The translations under genes and the position numbers were made by a program. Of a DNA stretch of 64,000 bases, positions 46,440 to 54,496 are shown one piece after another. Every line of letters begins with the position of its first letter. The stretch's first letter is position 1. This DNA comes from Methylosinus sp. Sm6. Its GTDB lineage: Bacteria > Pseudomonadota > Alphaproteobacteria > Rhizobiales > Beijerinckiaceae. The stretch spans positions 1-64,000 of the forward strand of contig NZ_JAINDZ010000009.1 in NCBI RefSeq assembly GCF_019802345.1. Direction: 5' to 3'. A model generated the notes under the pieces. The model was not told the DNA's origin. It ran no database searches and worked only from the letters and a program-made list of their open reading frames with translations.

Positions 46440-47804
46440 CTAATAAGATCGATTGTTGCCCACGAAGATATTGCCGATTTGAGCGTCGTAGTGGTTTCCG
46501 TAGTCGGTGCTGCCCGCCACGCGCCCGACAGTGCCGGCGCTATCGTTGAATACGACAGAAACGATCGCGCCGCCTGCGGCGCCCTGAATTTGGTTGCTCG
46601 AAATGATAATCTGCCCGGCTCCGCTTTGAGCACTATAGCCAATGCCGATCGGACTCGTCAGAATCAAATTGCCATTGACGTTGAGATCGTGGGTCGAGGC
46701 ATTGTGACCGGAGATGATTCCGATTCCGGCCGCTCCATCGACGATATTGCCCGAGATAACAGCTGCACCTTCCGCATAGATGCCAAAGGCGAGGCTGACA
46801 GTCGGAACATACCCCGGGTCGTTGATCGTCTGATGGATGATGTTGGTCACTCGGTTGCCCGTGATGGTGACGCTTTTTGCGGTGCCTTGGCCACCCATTC
46901 CCGAATTTGCGACGGCAATACCGTTGCCCGCCGTGTCGATAATGTTTCCCGAAACTACCGCGCCATTCAGGTCGATCCCCGCGTTTGGCGCTTCGATGAA
47001 AATCGCCATCTCTCGAGAGCCATAGCAATTATTGCCTTGAATAATCTCATTACCGCCGCCATTGCATCGGATTGCGGAATATTTGCATCCGCTAATGGTG
47101 TTTGAAGATATCGTGACAGCGACCGCACGGAATACAACGATCCCATTCCCATTTTGACCGGCGCCGCTTCCACTTTGAATAGTATTTATATTATTCCCGG
47201 ATACTATGCTGCCGTTGCCGGTGACAGTCGATGTCCAAATCATTATACCGTTATTGGCGCAATTCTGGACCCTATTGCCATTTACGTACAAGACAGCGTC
47301 CATACCCCAAATGCCGTAGCTGCATTGATAAACAAGGTTGTCTCGTATCGTGCATGATGATCCAGATATATATACACCACAAGCCACAGAATTATAAAAT
47401 TGGCAATTTATAACCTCACAATATGGCGCATTAGTGATCGACAAGAGAGCGGAGGAATCGTTCAGGTTCGTAAAGTTTACATTATTTCCATTGAAATTAA
47501 TGCCATCTATCCTGCAACTATATATTCCATTTATTGTCAAAAGATTGCTGCCTGACGTCAATTGTAATACGACAGTGCCCGGAATTGCGTAAACAGAGAG
47601 AGTTTGTCCCCCACCGGTACTCGAGTTCACGAGGATATTGGTGGTCGTATAGACGCCAGGCTTGATGAACAACGGAAGTCCATTGCTGCGAGACTGGTTA
47701 AAAGCCGCTTGAACATTGGCGACAGTCGTCCATCCAGTGCCAGGCGACGATGATGCATTCTGAAGGACGACGGCCGCGTCGGAAATTTTCGTATAGAGGG
47801 GCAC
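46440..47804 (-). CDS. Right-handed parallel beta-helix repeat protein, AT-rich
   Basis: The 454-aa protein is built from about 14 short coils of pectate-lyase/tailspike type (CTIRDNLVYQCSYGIWG, VSGNNINTIQSG, ISSNTISGCKYSAIRCNGGG, VSGNIIDTAGNGIAVANSG), rich in Asn, Gly, Ile and Ser. No signal peptide or Tat motif is visible. Start GTG 47804 is chosen for GGAG nine bases upstream; a TTG at 47819 is possible. Base composition is far more AT-rich than anything around, with several ATATAT stretches near 47370, a sign of lateral gain. It could be a polysaccharide lyase, epimerase or phage-like tailspike; no catalytic residues can be named. Confidence 0.78.
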   Translation of the reverse strand: MPLYTKISDAAVVLQNASSSPGTGWTTVANVQAAFNQSRSNGLPLFIKPGVYTTTNILVNSSTGGGQTLSVYAIPGTVVLQLTSGSNLLTINGIYSCRIDGINFNGNNVNFTNLNDSSALLSITNAPYCEVINCQFYNSVACGVYISGSSCTIRDNLVYQCSYGIWGMDAVLYVNGNRVQNCANNGIMIWTSTVTGNGSIVSGNNINTIQSGSGAGQNGNGIVVFRAVAVTISSNTISGCKYSAIRCNGGGNEIIQGNNCYGSREMAIFIEAPNAGIDLNGAVVSGNIIDTAGNGIAVANSGMGGQGTAKSVTITGNRVTNIIHQTINDPGYVPTVSLAFGIYAEGAAVISGNIVDGAAGIGIISGHNASTHDLNVNGNLILTSPIGIGYSAQSGAGQIIISSNQIQGAAGGAIVSVVFNDSAGTVGRVAGSTDYGNHYDAQIGNIFVGNNRSY

Positions 47805-47927
47805 AGTCAAAATCTCCAAAATAGGCGAGTGAAGTTGCTCAAATCACGCGGTTCCACCATTCAGCGTGTGTACGATCAAATGCTAACGTAGCTACAGCGG
47901 AGCGTAAACGGGAATTATTGGCGCCGC

Positions 47928-49082
47928 TCAGAAGCGAACGGTCTCCGAAGATGATATCGCCGCTGATCCGCTGTCCCGGCGAGGGCTCGGCGAGGTCGAT
48001 TTGCCGACTCGCATCATCCAACTCCGCATCGGCCGCTCGAAATAGCGGTAGGAAAGCAGGGACAGCACGATCGTGATCCCGAAGCTCGCGAAGGCGAAGG
48101 CGAAGGTCCACGGCGTCTCGATCAGATGCAGCCGCCGCGCCACGATCAAAAGCGGCACGCTCACGAGAACGTGCGACATGTAGAGCGCGTAGGAACTCGC
48201 CCCGAGAGCGAGGAGAACTCGGCTTTTCATCAGAGTCGGGGCGCCGCCTGCATCCGCGAGCGCGGCAAGAGCTATGAGCGAGCAGAAGACCGGCAGGAGC
48301 AATTCACGCCGGACGTCGAGGGACAGCACGACCAGCGCGCTCGCAGCCAATGCGTGAACAGTCCACCAGGACGGCTTGCCGCGCAGCTGGCCGTTGCACA
48401 TCGCCTCGGCGATCGCGGCGCCGGCAAAGAAGCTCGGGAGGGCGCGCAGCATTCCGAACCGATAGGTCAGCTCCATCCAGTCTTGCACGCCCAGCGCATT
48501 TTGGGCCGCGATCATGACGGTCGCCATCAGCAGAGCGCACAGCAGGCTGAACGCGAGACTGACATGGCGGACGATTGCGAAAACGGCGGGAGCCAGCAGG
48601 TAGACGAACCACTCCGCGCTGATCGACCACGAGGGGACATTGAAGCTCGGATGGTCGAGGAGGCCCCAGGCCTGCACGAGAAGCAGGTTCGCCGGCAGGC
48701 CGGAAAGCGCCAAAATTTCCGGGTGATTCGGCTGAAACCGCAGGACATGAGCGATAGCGACGAGCAACAGATAGCAAGCCAAGGTCAGCACATGCAACGG
48801 ATAGATGCGCGCCCACCGCGCTCGTAGAAATTCCCCGTATTCCCGAGCCGATCCGAGACGGCTCCGATAGCCCTGCACGATGACGAAACCGCTGAGAATG
48901 AAAAAGAAATCGACCATGCAACTAAGATTTGCGACAACGGGAAACCGGGTCGCCAGCCCCAGCTGAAAGTCGATATCATAGTGAAACAGGACGACGCCGC
49001 TCGCAGCCAGGAAGCGATAGCTGTCCAGCACGAGATACCTGACCGATTTCGTGGACTGCATGGCGACCGCCTTACCAATCAA
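47928..49082 (-). CDS. Acyltransferase 3 family (OafA/YrhL-like) membrane protein
   Basis: The 384-aa integral membrane protein has about ten TM helices. The family signature begins VLDSYRFLAASGVVLFHYD (the conserved RxxAxxxVxxxH-like block). FFILSGFVIVQGYRSR, RWARIYPLHV and WSISAEWFVYLLAP follow. These enzymes O-acetylate or O-succinylate surface polysaccharides and other glycans. It lies beside the beta-helix gene, so both may act on exopolysaccharide; that is inference. Confidence 0.9.
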   Translation of the reverse strand: MIGKAVAMQSTKSVRYLVLDSYRFLAASGVVLFHYDIDFQLGLATRFPVVANLSCMVDFFFILSGFVIVQGYRSRLGSAREYGEFLRARWARIYPLHVLTLACYLLLVAIAHVLRFQPNHPEILALSGLPANLLLVQAWGLLDHPSFNVPSWSISAEWFVYLLAPAVFAIVRHVSLAFSLLCALLMATVMIAAQNALGVQDWMELTYRFGMLRALPSFFAGAAIAEAMCNGQLRGKPSWWTVHALAASALVVLSLDVRRELLLPVFCSLIALAALADAGGAPTLMKSRVLLALGASSYALYMSHVLVSVPLLIVARRLHLIETPWTFAFAFASFGITIVLSLLSYRYFERPMRSWMMRVGKSTSPSPRRDSGSAAISSSETVRF

Positions 49083-49234
49083 TATGGATACTAATTTCGG
49101 AGAAGCGGGTTGTAAGAATTTGCCGTCTCTGACGACGAGAGGCAGACGACCTTCAAATCAGGCGGCGATGAATAGGCTGGCGAGACGCCTTCGCCGCACA
49201 GGGCAGTCCGGTGAACGCAGGAAGAGGCGTGCTA

Positions 49235-49420
49235 CCCTCCCCTTTAGGGGGAGGGTCGGACCGCCATAGCCCGGCGCTTGCGACGGGCGTTCTTCCACAA
49301 CGCCCTATGGCGGTCCGGGGTGGGGTTTTCGCGGCAAACACTCGGGGAGCACCCCTCCCGAGCGCCTTCGGCGCTCGACCTCCCCCTCGAGGGGGAGGTG
49401 GCGCGCCTCTTCCAGCAACA
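49235..49420. repeat. Mosaic palindromic repeats, family C relatives
   Basis: CCTCCCCTTTAGGGGGAGG, GGACCGCCATAG...CTATGGCGGTCC, GGGCGTTCTTCCACAACGCCC, GAGCGCCTTCGGCGCTC and CCTCCCCCTCGAGGGGGAGG follow each other within 186 bases. They resemble in layout the repeats at 57749 and 59271. The gap 49083-49450 holds no gene that I can see. Confidence 0.7.
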
Positions 49421-49450
49421 ATTCTCGATCACCCGATTCCCCGCTTCGCC

Positions 49451-49789
49451 TCACCTCTCCTCTTCCCGCCTCGCCGGCTGCGGCGTGAGAATCACCACCT
49501 CATTGCGGTGCACGCGCCCGAGCGTCGCGCGCGCCTGCTCGTCGAGCATGTCGGCGTCGATGGCGTCGCCGCGCATCAGAGCGATGCGGCGCTCCCATTG
49601 CTTGCGCTCGGCGACGAGCGCGGCGTGCTCGCGCTCGAGCTCGGCGAGGCGCTCCGCATATTCCTCGCCGGCTTTGAGTCCGCGCTGGCCGTTGACGCCG
49701 TGCCAGACGAAATAGCCCGCGACCAGCCCCGCTCCGCAATAGAGCAGGAGGGGGAACAAGAGAGAGCGCAGGACGAAGCGAAGCATCAT
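49451..49789 (-). CDS. Septum formation initiator family protein (FtsB/DivIC-like)
   Basis: The small bitopic protein (112 aa) has one TM helix (LLFPLLLYCGAGLVAGYFVWHG). A coiled coil (LKAGEEYAERLAELEREHAALVAERKQWERRIALM, about 38-72) and the conserved ending DADMLDEQARATLGRVHRNEVVIL follow. This is the FtsB/DivIC fold that bridges early and late divisome proteins. In most relatives it sits between eno and pdhA; here it lies downstream of a giant AsmA-like gene. Confidence 0.88.
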   Translation of the reverse strand: MMLRFVLRSLLFPLLLYCGAGLVAGYFVWHGVNGQRGLKAGEEYAERLAELEREHAALVAERKQWERRIALMRGDAIDADMLDEQARATLGRVHRNEVVILTPQPARREEER

Positions 49790-49826
49790 GGCCTCGCAGC
49801 TTGCGCCGAACAGGGTGTAGGCGCAG

Positions 49827-52800
49827 TTAACGCGCCGGCGCCGTCTCGGGCAGGCGGCCGGTGCCGTCCAAAATGCCGAACAGCTTGCGCAAGAGGCCCG
49901 GCGCGATCACCGACAGCGGATTGACCGTCAGCGTCGGCGCGCTGAAGGCGCCGGTCACGCGAAAGCTCACCGCGAACATCCCCTCATTCTCCCCGCCGGT
50001 GAGAACGACGCCGATCAGCGGAATATTCGCCACGAGATTGTTGAGCCCATAGACGGGCACGAAGGTCCCCGACACGTCGATCTTGTCGCGCGCGACGTCG
50101 ATATAGCCGTCGACGGTGAGGCCGGTCTCCGGCCCCGACATCACGCCGTCGCGCATGGCGAGCCGCCCGCCCGACCAGGTGAAGCCGGACTGCACGCGCG
50201 AGAATTTCACCGAATCGGGATCGAAGTGCTGCGCGCCCTTGTCGTCGGTCCGCGCGGCGCCCTGCATCACCAGCCGGCGCATGGCCGGCTCGTTGCGCAG
50301 ATAGAAATCGCTGATCTTGATGACGCCGTCCGAGCGGCCTTGCGCCATCTGCACGCTCGCGGTCAGCGCCCCGCTCTCCATGCGATGATAGAGATCGAGG
50401 AAAGAGAGCAGCGCGCCGCCGTCGCTGGTCGAGAGCTCGATGAGCGGCGCGCCGTTCTGCTGGCGCGCGAGCGTCGCCGCCAGCGGCTCGCGGCCGAAGC
50501 TGCCGGTCATCGACAATTGCTCGAGACGCCCGCCGCGCCGCTCATAGTCCAGCGCGACATTGGCCAATATCTGCCGGCCGAAGCCGGTGACGATCGGCGA
50601 TTTGAGATCGAGCTCGAGATCGTCGGACGCCGGCTTGCCGGCGCCCCCGGACCCCGCCGCCGCGTCGGCGGAAGGCTGCGAGAGATAGCGCAGCAGCGGG
50701 CGGGCGTCGATATTGGCGCCGCGCACCACGAGCTTCATCCCCTCGCCGACGCGCGTCGCCTCGACGCGCATGTCGTCGCCGGGCGAGAGCCGCACCTGCA
50801 TGAGACGCGCCGAACGAAACGCCCCGTCGCGCGCGAGCTCGACGACGCCCGAGAGCTGCGCGCCGCCCGCCTCGGCGGATAATTGCTCCAGCGCCGAGCC
50901 GTCCGGCCGCTTGACCAGAGTGAAGCTCGCCTTGCCGGGCTTGCCCACGGGCTTGGCGACGCCCGGCAGCGGATGCTCGAGCCCGGCCTTGAGGAAGTCG
51001 AGCTCGATCTGCGCGTCGGACTCCTCGAACGGCAGGCTGGTCGCCACCTGCACGCCGACGATTCCCGAGACGCCGGCGACGGCGAAGCCGGCCTTGGCGC
51101 GCGCGGAATCGTCGAGCTGCAGCGATATCTGCGCCTGCGCCTTGGATTTCTCGCCCGGGGGGCGGCGCATCTCGAAGGCGACCGGAGCCCCGAACGCGCG
51201 GCCGGAACCGCTGGCGCGCAATCCGTCGACATCGGAGACGAGCCTCAGCGCGCCGCCTTCGAGCCGCTCCTTGCCGAGGAAGCGCTCGATCGAAACATTG
51301 GTCGCCTCGGCGTCGATCGCGACGCGGGTCTTCTCGTCCTTGGCCGCCTTGCCCATTTCGAAATCGATGCGCAGGCGCCCGTCCACCTGTCCATGCAGAG
51401 CGCCGGCGTCGACCGGCGCGTCGGCGACGGCGGCGATGCTCTCGAGCGCGAGAATGTCGGCGACCGCCTCGACATTGCCGGACAGCCGCAAGTCGATCGA
51501 CGCCGGCGCCGGATCGACGCCGAGCGCCGGCACGCGAAACGCGCCTTGCGTGATGGCGAGCCGGCGTCCGGGCGCGCTCTCCATGGCGCCGGCCGTCGCC
51601 GTGAAGGCCACGGTGCGGCCGGTGAGCGCGATATGGCCGCGGACGCCGGTCAGCGGCCACAGCCCCGGGAAAGCGTCGGCGATCGTCGCCCCCTCGAGAT
51701 CGAAATCGCCGCGCAGCGCGGCGTCCGGCGGCGGCCGCTCATAGCGTCCCTCGAGCATGGCCTGTTGGTCGAGATCGGCGGTGAGCAGGCCGGAGCGCAG
51801 GAGTCCCGCCGGCACATGAGTCTCCATCCAGCTCCGCGTCGGCGCCGCGACATGGGTCGGCCAGATGCGCAGCACGGAGCGGAGCGGCGTGTCCCTCGCC
51901 TCGATGCGATAGGTCAGATGCGGCCCGTCCGGTCGGCCGCCGTCGAAGCCGATGGCGGCGGAGGCGTGAATCTCCGGCCCCTCCAATGCGACCCGCTCGA
52001 TCGTTGCGCGCTTGGCCGCGAGATCGAAAGTCGCCGCCAGGCTCGCGCTGCTGACGAGCATCGGCGCCTCGCCCGGACCGTCCGACAGGAACCGGCCCGG
52101 CTTGGCGAGCGCCACGGCCAGGGTCCAGAGATCGGAATGGACGGCGCCGTCCTGCTCGGGCGGCGTCAGGACGCCCGCGAAGCCGAGCCGGGCGGCGCCC
52201 GCCGCGATCTCGATCGGCTCGATGGCGATGCGGCGGCGCGCCGCGTCCCAGCGCGCGGCAAGGGCGATCCCGCCGACCATGAAAGGCTCGGAATCGGGCT
52301 CCTCGAGCCGGAAGAACCCCTCCCCCATCGAAAAGCGCCCGTCGGCTTCGAGAATCTCATCGGCTCCGTCGACGGCGAGACGCAGATCGAGCGACAAGGG
52401 CGCGTCGGTGTCGAAGGGAAGCGAGCGCAGCCCGGCGATGAGCGAAATCTCGTCGAGCGACAGCCGGCGCAGCTTCACGTCGAGCGCGCGCCGCTCGCCC
52501 GGCCGCCCCTCCGCCTTGGCCTCGGCCGTCGCGCGTCCGGATGGTCCCGTCGCGCCGATCGTCAGGCTCGTCGCGCCCGCCGATTTCTCGAATTGCACCG
52601 CCACGTCGCGATAGGTGGTCGTGCGGTCCAGCGTGCGGTCGTCGATGACGAGCGTCGCATGGGAGACGCCGACGCGATCGATGGCGGCGATCGGGCTGTC
52701 GGGGCCGGTGACGAAGTCCATCAGCGCGCGCAGCGCGGCGCCCGCCTGCCGCGCCAGCACGGGGCGCGCCACGGGCGTGACGACGGCGGCCGTCTCGACC

Positions 52801-53324
52801 GCAGCCGGACGCGGCTCGAGCGGGATCTCGACCGGCTCGGCGCCGGGCGTGGACACCGCGACGACGCCGTCCGGCCGCACCGCCAAGCGCAGCTCGAGAT
52901 CGAGCGCCTCGAGCCGTCGCGGCATCAGCCGACCGAGCATCAGCGCCAGCGGATCGACCGACAATTGCGCCTTCGGAACCGCGATGATGGCGCGATCGCG
53001 GTCCTTCACCTCGAGCCGGTCGACGGTCAAGGTGAGGCCGAGCCGGCCATGGTCGATCGCCGCGGAGCCGAGCGTGAAGGCGTAGCGATGGCCGTAGAGG
53101 TCGTCGAGCGATTCGACGATCTTGGGAACCAGCCAGTCGGAGCGTATCGGACCGCGCGCCAGCGCGGCGAAGAACGCGCCGATCGAAAGCGCGACGACCA
53201 GCAGTAGAAAGACGGCGACGGCCGAAACGCAGCGTCCGACGCAGAAGGAGCGCAGCCTCAAGGCCGTGCGCGCCGCGCAGGTCGACGTCGGCCAAGACGA
53301 GTCCTGCAGGCCGCGCGGCTCCAT
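49827..53324 (-). CDS. Giant AsmA/YhdP-like (DUF3971) envelope protein
   Basis: The 1165-aa protein has one N-terminal TM helix (VSAVAVFLLLVVALSIGAFFAAL) and then a long beta-rich periplasmic part, including a DUF3971-type middle. It ends in the AsmA-like block (YGLNNLVANIPLIGVVLTGGENEGMFAVSFRVTG). Proteins of this shape (YhdP, TamB, AsmA) form hydrophobic grooves that move phospholipids between inner and outer membranes. The start ATG 53324 has AAGG ahead; the frame extends to 53630 through Arg-rich residues. The gene spans 3.5 kb without any interruption. Confidence 0.85.
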   Translation of the reverse strand: MEPRGLQDSSWPTSTCAARTALRLRSFCVGRCVSAVAVFLLLVVALSIGAFFAALARGPIRSDWLVPKIVESLDDLYGHRYAFTLGSAAIDHGRLGLTLTVDRLEVKDRDRAIIAVPKAQLSVDPLALMLGRLMPRRLEALDLELRLAVRPDGVVAVSTPGAEPVEIPLEPRPAAVETAAVVTPVARPVLARQAGAALRALMDFVTGPDSPIAAIDRVGVSHATLVIDDRTLDRTTTYRDVAVQFEKSAGATSLTIGATGPSGRATAEAKAEGRPGERRALDVKLRRLSLDEISLIAGLRSLPFDTDAPLSLDLRLAVDGADEILEADGRFSMGEGFFRLEEPDSEPFMVGGIALAARWDAARRRIAIEPIEIAAGAARLGFAGVLTPPEQDGAVHSDLWTLAVALAKPGRFLSDGPGEAPMLVSSASLAATFDLAAKRATIERVALEGPEIHASAAIGFDGGRPDGPHLTYRIEARDTPLRSVLRIWPTHVAAPTRSWMETHVPAGLLRSGLLTADLDQQAMLEGRYERPPPDAALRGDFDLEGATIADAFPGLWPLTGVRGHIALTGRTVAFTATAGAMESAPGRRLAITQGAFRVPALGVDPAPASIDLRLSGNVEAVADILALESIAAVADAPVDAGALHGQVDGRLRIDFEMGKAAKDEKTRVAIDAEATNVSIERFLGKERLEGGALRLVSDVDGLRASGSGRAFGAPVAFEMRRPPGEKSKAQAQISLQLDDSARAKAGFAVAGVSGIVGVQVATSLPFEESDAQIELDFLKAGLEHPLPGVAKPVGKPGKASFTLVKRPDGSALEQLSAEAGGAQLSGVVELARDGAFRSARLMQVRLSPGDDMRVEATRVGEGMKLVVRGANIDARPLLRYLSQPSADAAAGSGGAGKPASDDLELDLKSPIVTGFGRQILANVALDYERRGGRLEQLSMTGSFGREPLAATLARQQNGAPLIELSTSDGGALLSFLDLYHRMESGALTASVQMAQGRSDGVIKISDFYLRNEPAMRRLVMQGAARTDDKGAQHFDPDSVKFSRVQSGFTWSGGRLAMRDGVMSGPETGLTVDGYIDVARDKIDVSGTFVPVYGLNNLVANIPLIGVVLTGGENEGMFAVSFRVTGAFSAPTLTVNPLSVIAPGLLRKLFGILDGTGRLPETAPAR

Positions 53325-53530
53325 CGGCGAACCTTCGTCGAAGCCTTGCGTCAAGCCCCCGCCTCTCGGTGAGTCCCGCGCGCCGCGCCGGCGCCGATTC
53401 TGCAATGAGATTTGATGGACATTTCCCGGGCCGGACGCAATCGGAGATTTTTCGGCGACGCCCTTGCGAAGCGCGGCGGCGTCTGCATTGCTGCAGATTG
53501 TAGACCGGATGAGACGAAAGGAAGGCGAAG

Positions 53531-54016
53531 GTGAGCCAGGCTGCGACCAATTCCGTGCTGAGCGAGGGCGACCCCGCCCCATCCTTCGATCTTCCGGGCG
53601 CCGGCGGCGAGCGCGTGGCGCTCGCCTCATTCGCCGGCAAGAGGCTCGTTCTCTATTTCTATCCGAAGGACGACACCTCCGGCTGCACCAAGGAGGCGAT
53701 CGAGTTCAACGCCCTGGCGAAGGATTTCGCGAAGGCGGGCGCGGCGGTGGTCGGCGTTTCGCCCGATTCGCCGGCGAAGCACGACAAGTTCCGCGCCAAA
53801 TACGAGCTGACCTTCCCGCTCGCCAGCGACGAGACGAAGGAGATGCTCTCCGCCTATGGCGTCTGGGTCGAGAAGAGCATGTACGGCCGCAAATATATGG
53901 GCGTCGAGCGCTCGACCTTCCTGATCGGCCCGGATGGACGCATCGCGAAAATCTGGCGCAAGGTCAAAGTGCCGGGCCATGCCGCGGCGACGCTGGCGGC
54001 GGCGAAGGCGATTTGA
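53531..54016 (+). CDS. bcp: Peroxiredoxin, Bcp/PrxQ type without the usual resolving Cys
   Basis: Thiol peroxidase that reduces H2O2 and alkyl hydroperoxides, 161 aa. Peroxidatic Cys52 sits in YPKDDTSGCTKEA. The second Cys found five residues later in most Bcp/PrxQ proteins is Ile57 here, and there is no other Cys in the protein, so it must act as a 1-Cys enzyme with an outside thiol. The start GTG 53531 follows GAAGG. It is divergent from the giant AsmA-like gene. Confidence 0.92.
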   Translation: MSQAATNSVLSEGDPAPSFDLPGAGGERVALASFAGKRLVLYFYPKDDTSGCTKEAIEFNALAKDFAKAGAAVVGVSPDSPAKHDKFRAKYELTFPLASDETKEMLSAYGVWVEKSMYGRKYMGVERSTFLIGPDGRIAKIWRKVKVPGHAAATLAAAKAI

Positions 54017-54038
54017 TCAGGGCTCGAGCGAGCTCCGG

Positions 54039-54332
54039 CTATTTCGACATGCAGCTCTTGATGTCGCTCCTCGTCTTCATGTCCTCGAAGGTCGCAACGC
54101 AGAATTTCTCCAGCGCCGGCCTCAGCTCGGGGTTGGAGGCGTTGGCGCGCAGGCTCATCGCGCCTTCGAGCAGTTCCTTCTGCGCGGCGTGCGCCTGGGC
54201 GCGCGGCAGCTCCGGCGAACATTCCTCATAGCGCTTCAGCAGCGCGTCGCATTCAGGAATGCCGGTCGGATCGACGGCGACGGCGGGGGTCGAGAGAAAG
54301 AGGACGGAAGCGAAGACGAAGCCCTGTTTCAC
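54039..54332 (-). CDS. Small secreted protein with CX9C motif
   Basis: The 97-aa protein starts at GTG 54332, with a signal peptide (QGFVFASVLFLSTPAVAV). The mature part is mostly helical with four Cys. C28 and C38 are nine residues apart in PECDALLKRYEEC; C78 and C94 are fifteen apart. Two helix pairs joined by disulphides are likely in the periplasm. No named family is recognised. The frame extends to 54452 without similarity to anything. It is convergent with bcp. Confidence 0.68.
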   Translation of the reverse strand: MKQGFVFASVLFLSTPAVAVDPTGIPECDALLKRYEECSPELPRAQAHAAQKELLEGAMSLRANASNPELRPALEKFCVATFEDMKTRSDIKSCMSK

Positions 54333-54404
54333 TGTGCGCTCATGTCCCTGGTACGGCGCCGGACGCGGCGCGCCGGCAGGCAGGCGCGTCATAGAGCCAT
54401 CGGG

Positions 54405-54448
54405 CAAAAAAAGAAACGGGCGACGGGCGTCTCTGCCGCCCGTCGCCC
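54405..54448 (-). terminator. Intrinsic terminator after the LytM lipoprotein gene
   Basis: On the minus strand a 12-base stem GGGCGACGGGCG/CGCCCGTCGCCC around a 7-base loop is followed by GTTTCTTTTTTT. It lies about 50 bases beyond the stop codon at 54497. Confidence 0.8.
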
Positions 54449-54496
54449 TCACTCCGGCGCAGTGTCTCGCGAACGCCCGAGGTTTCGTCCGCGGGG

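Noticed and set aside
50883-53207. A 774-codon frame antisense to the AsmA-like gene
   Set aside because: Shadow frame; the minus-strand gene has a proper start, TM helix and AsmA-like C-terminus.
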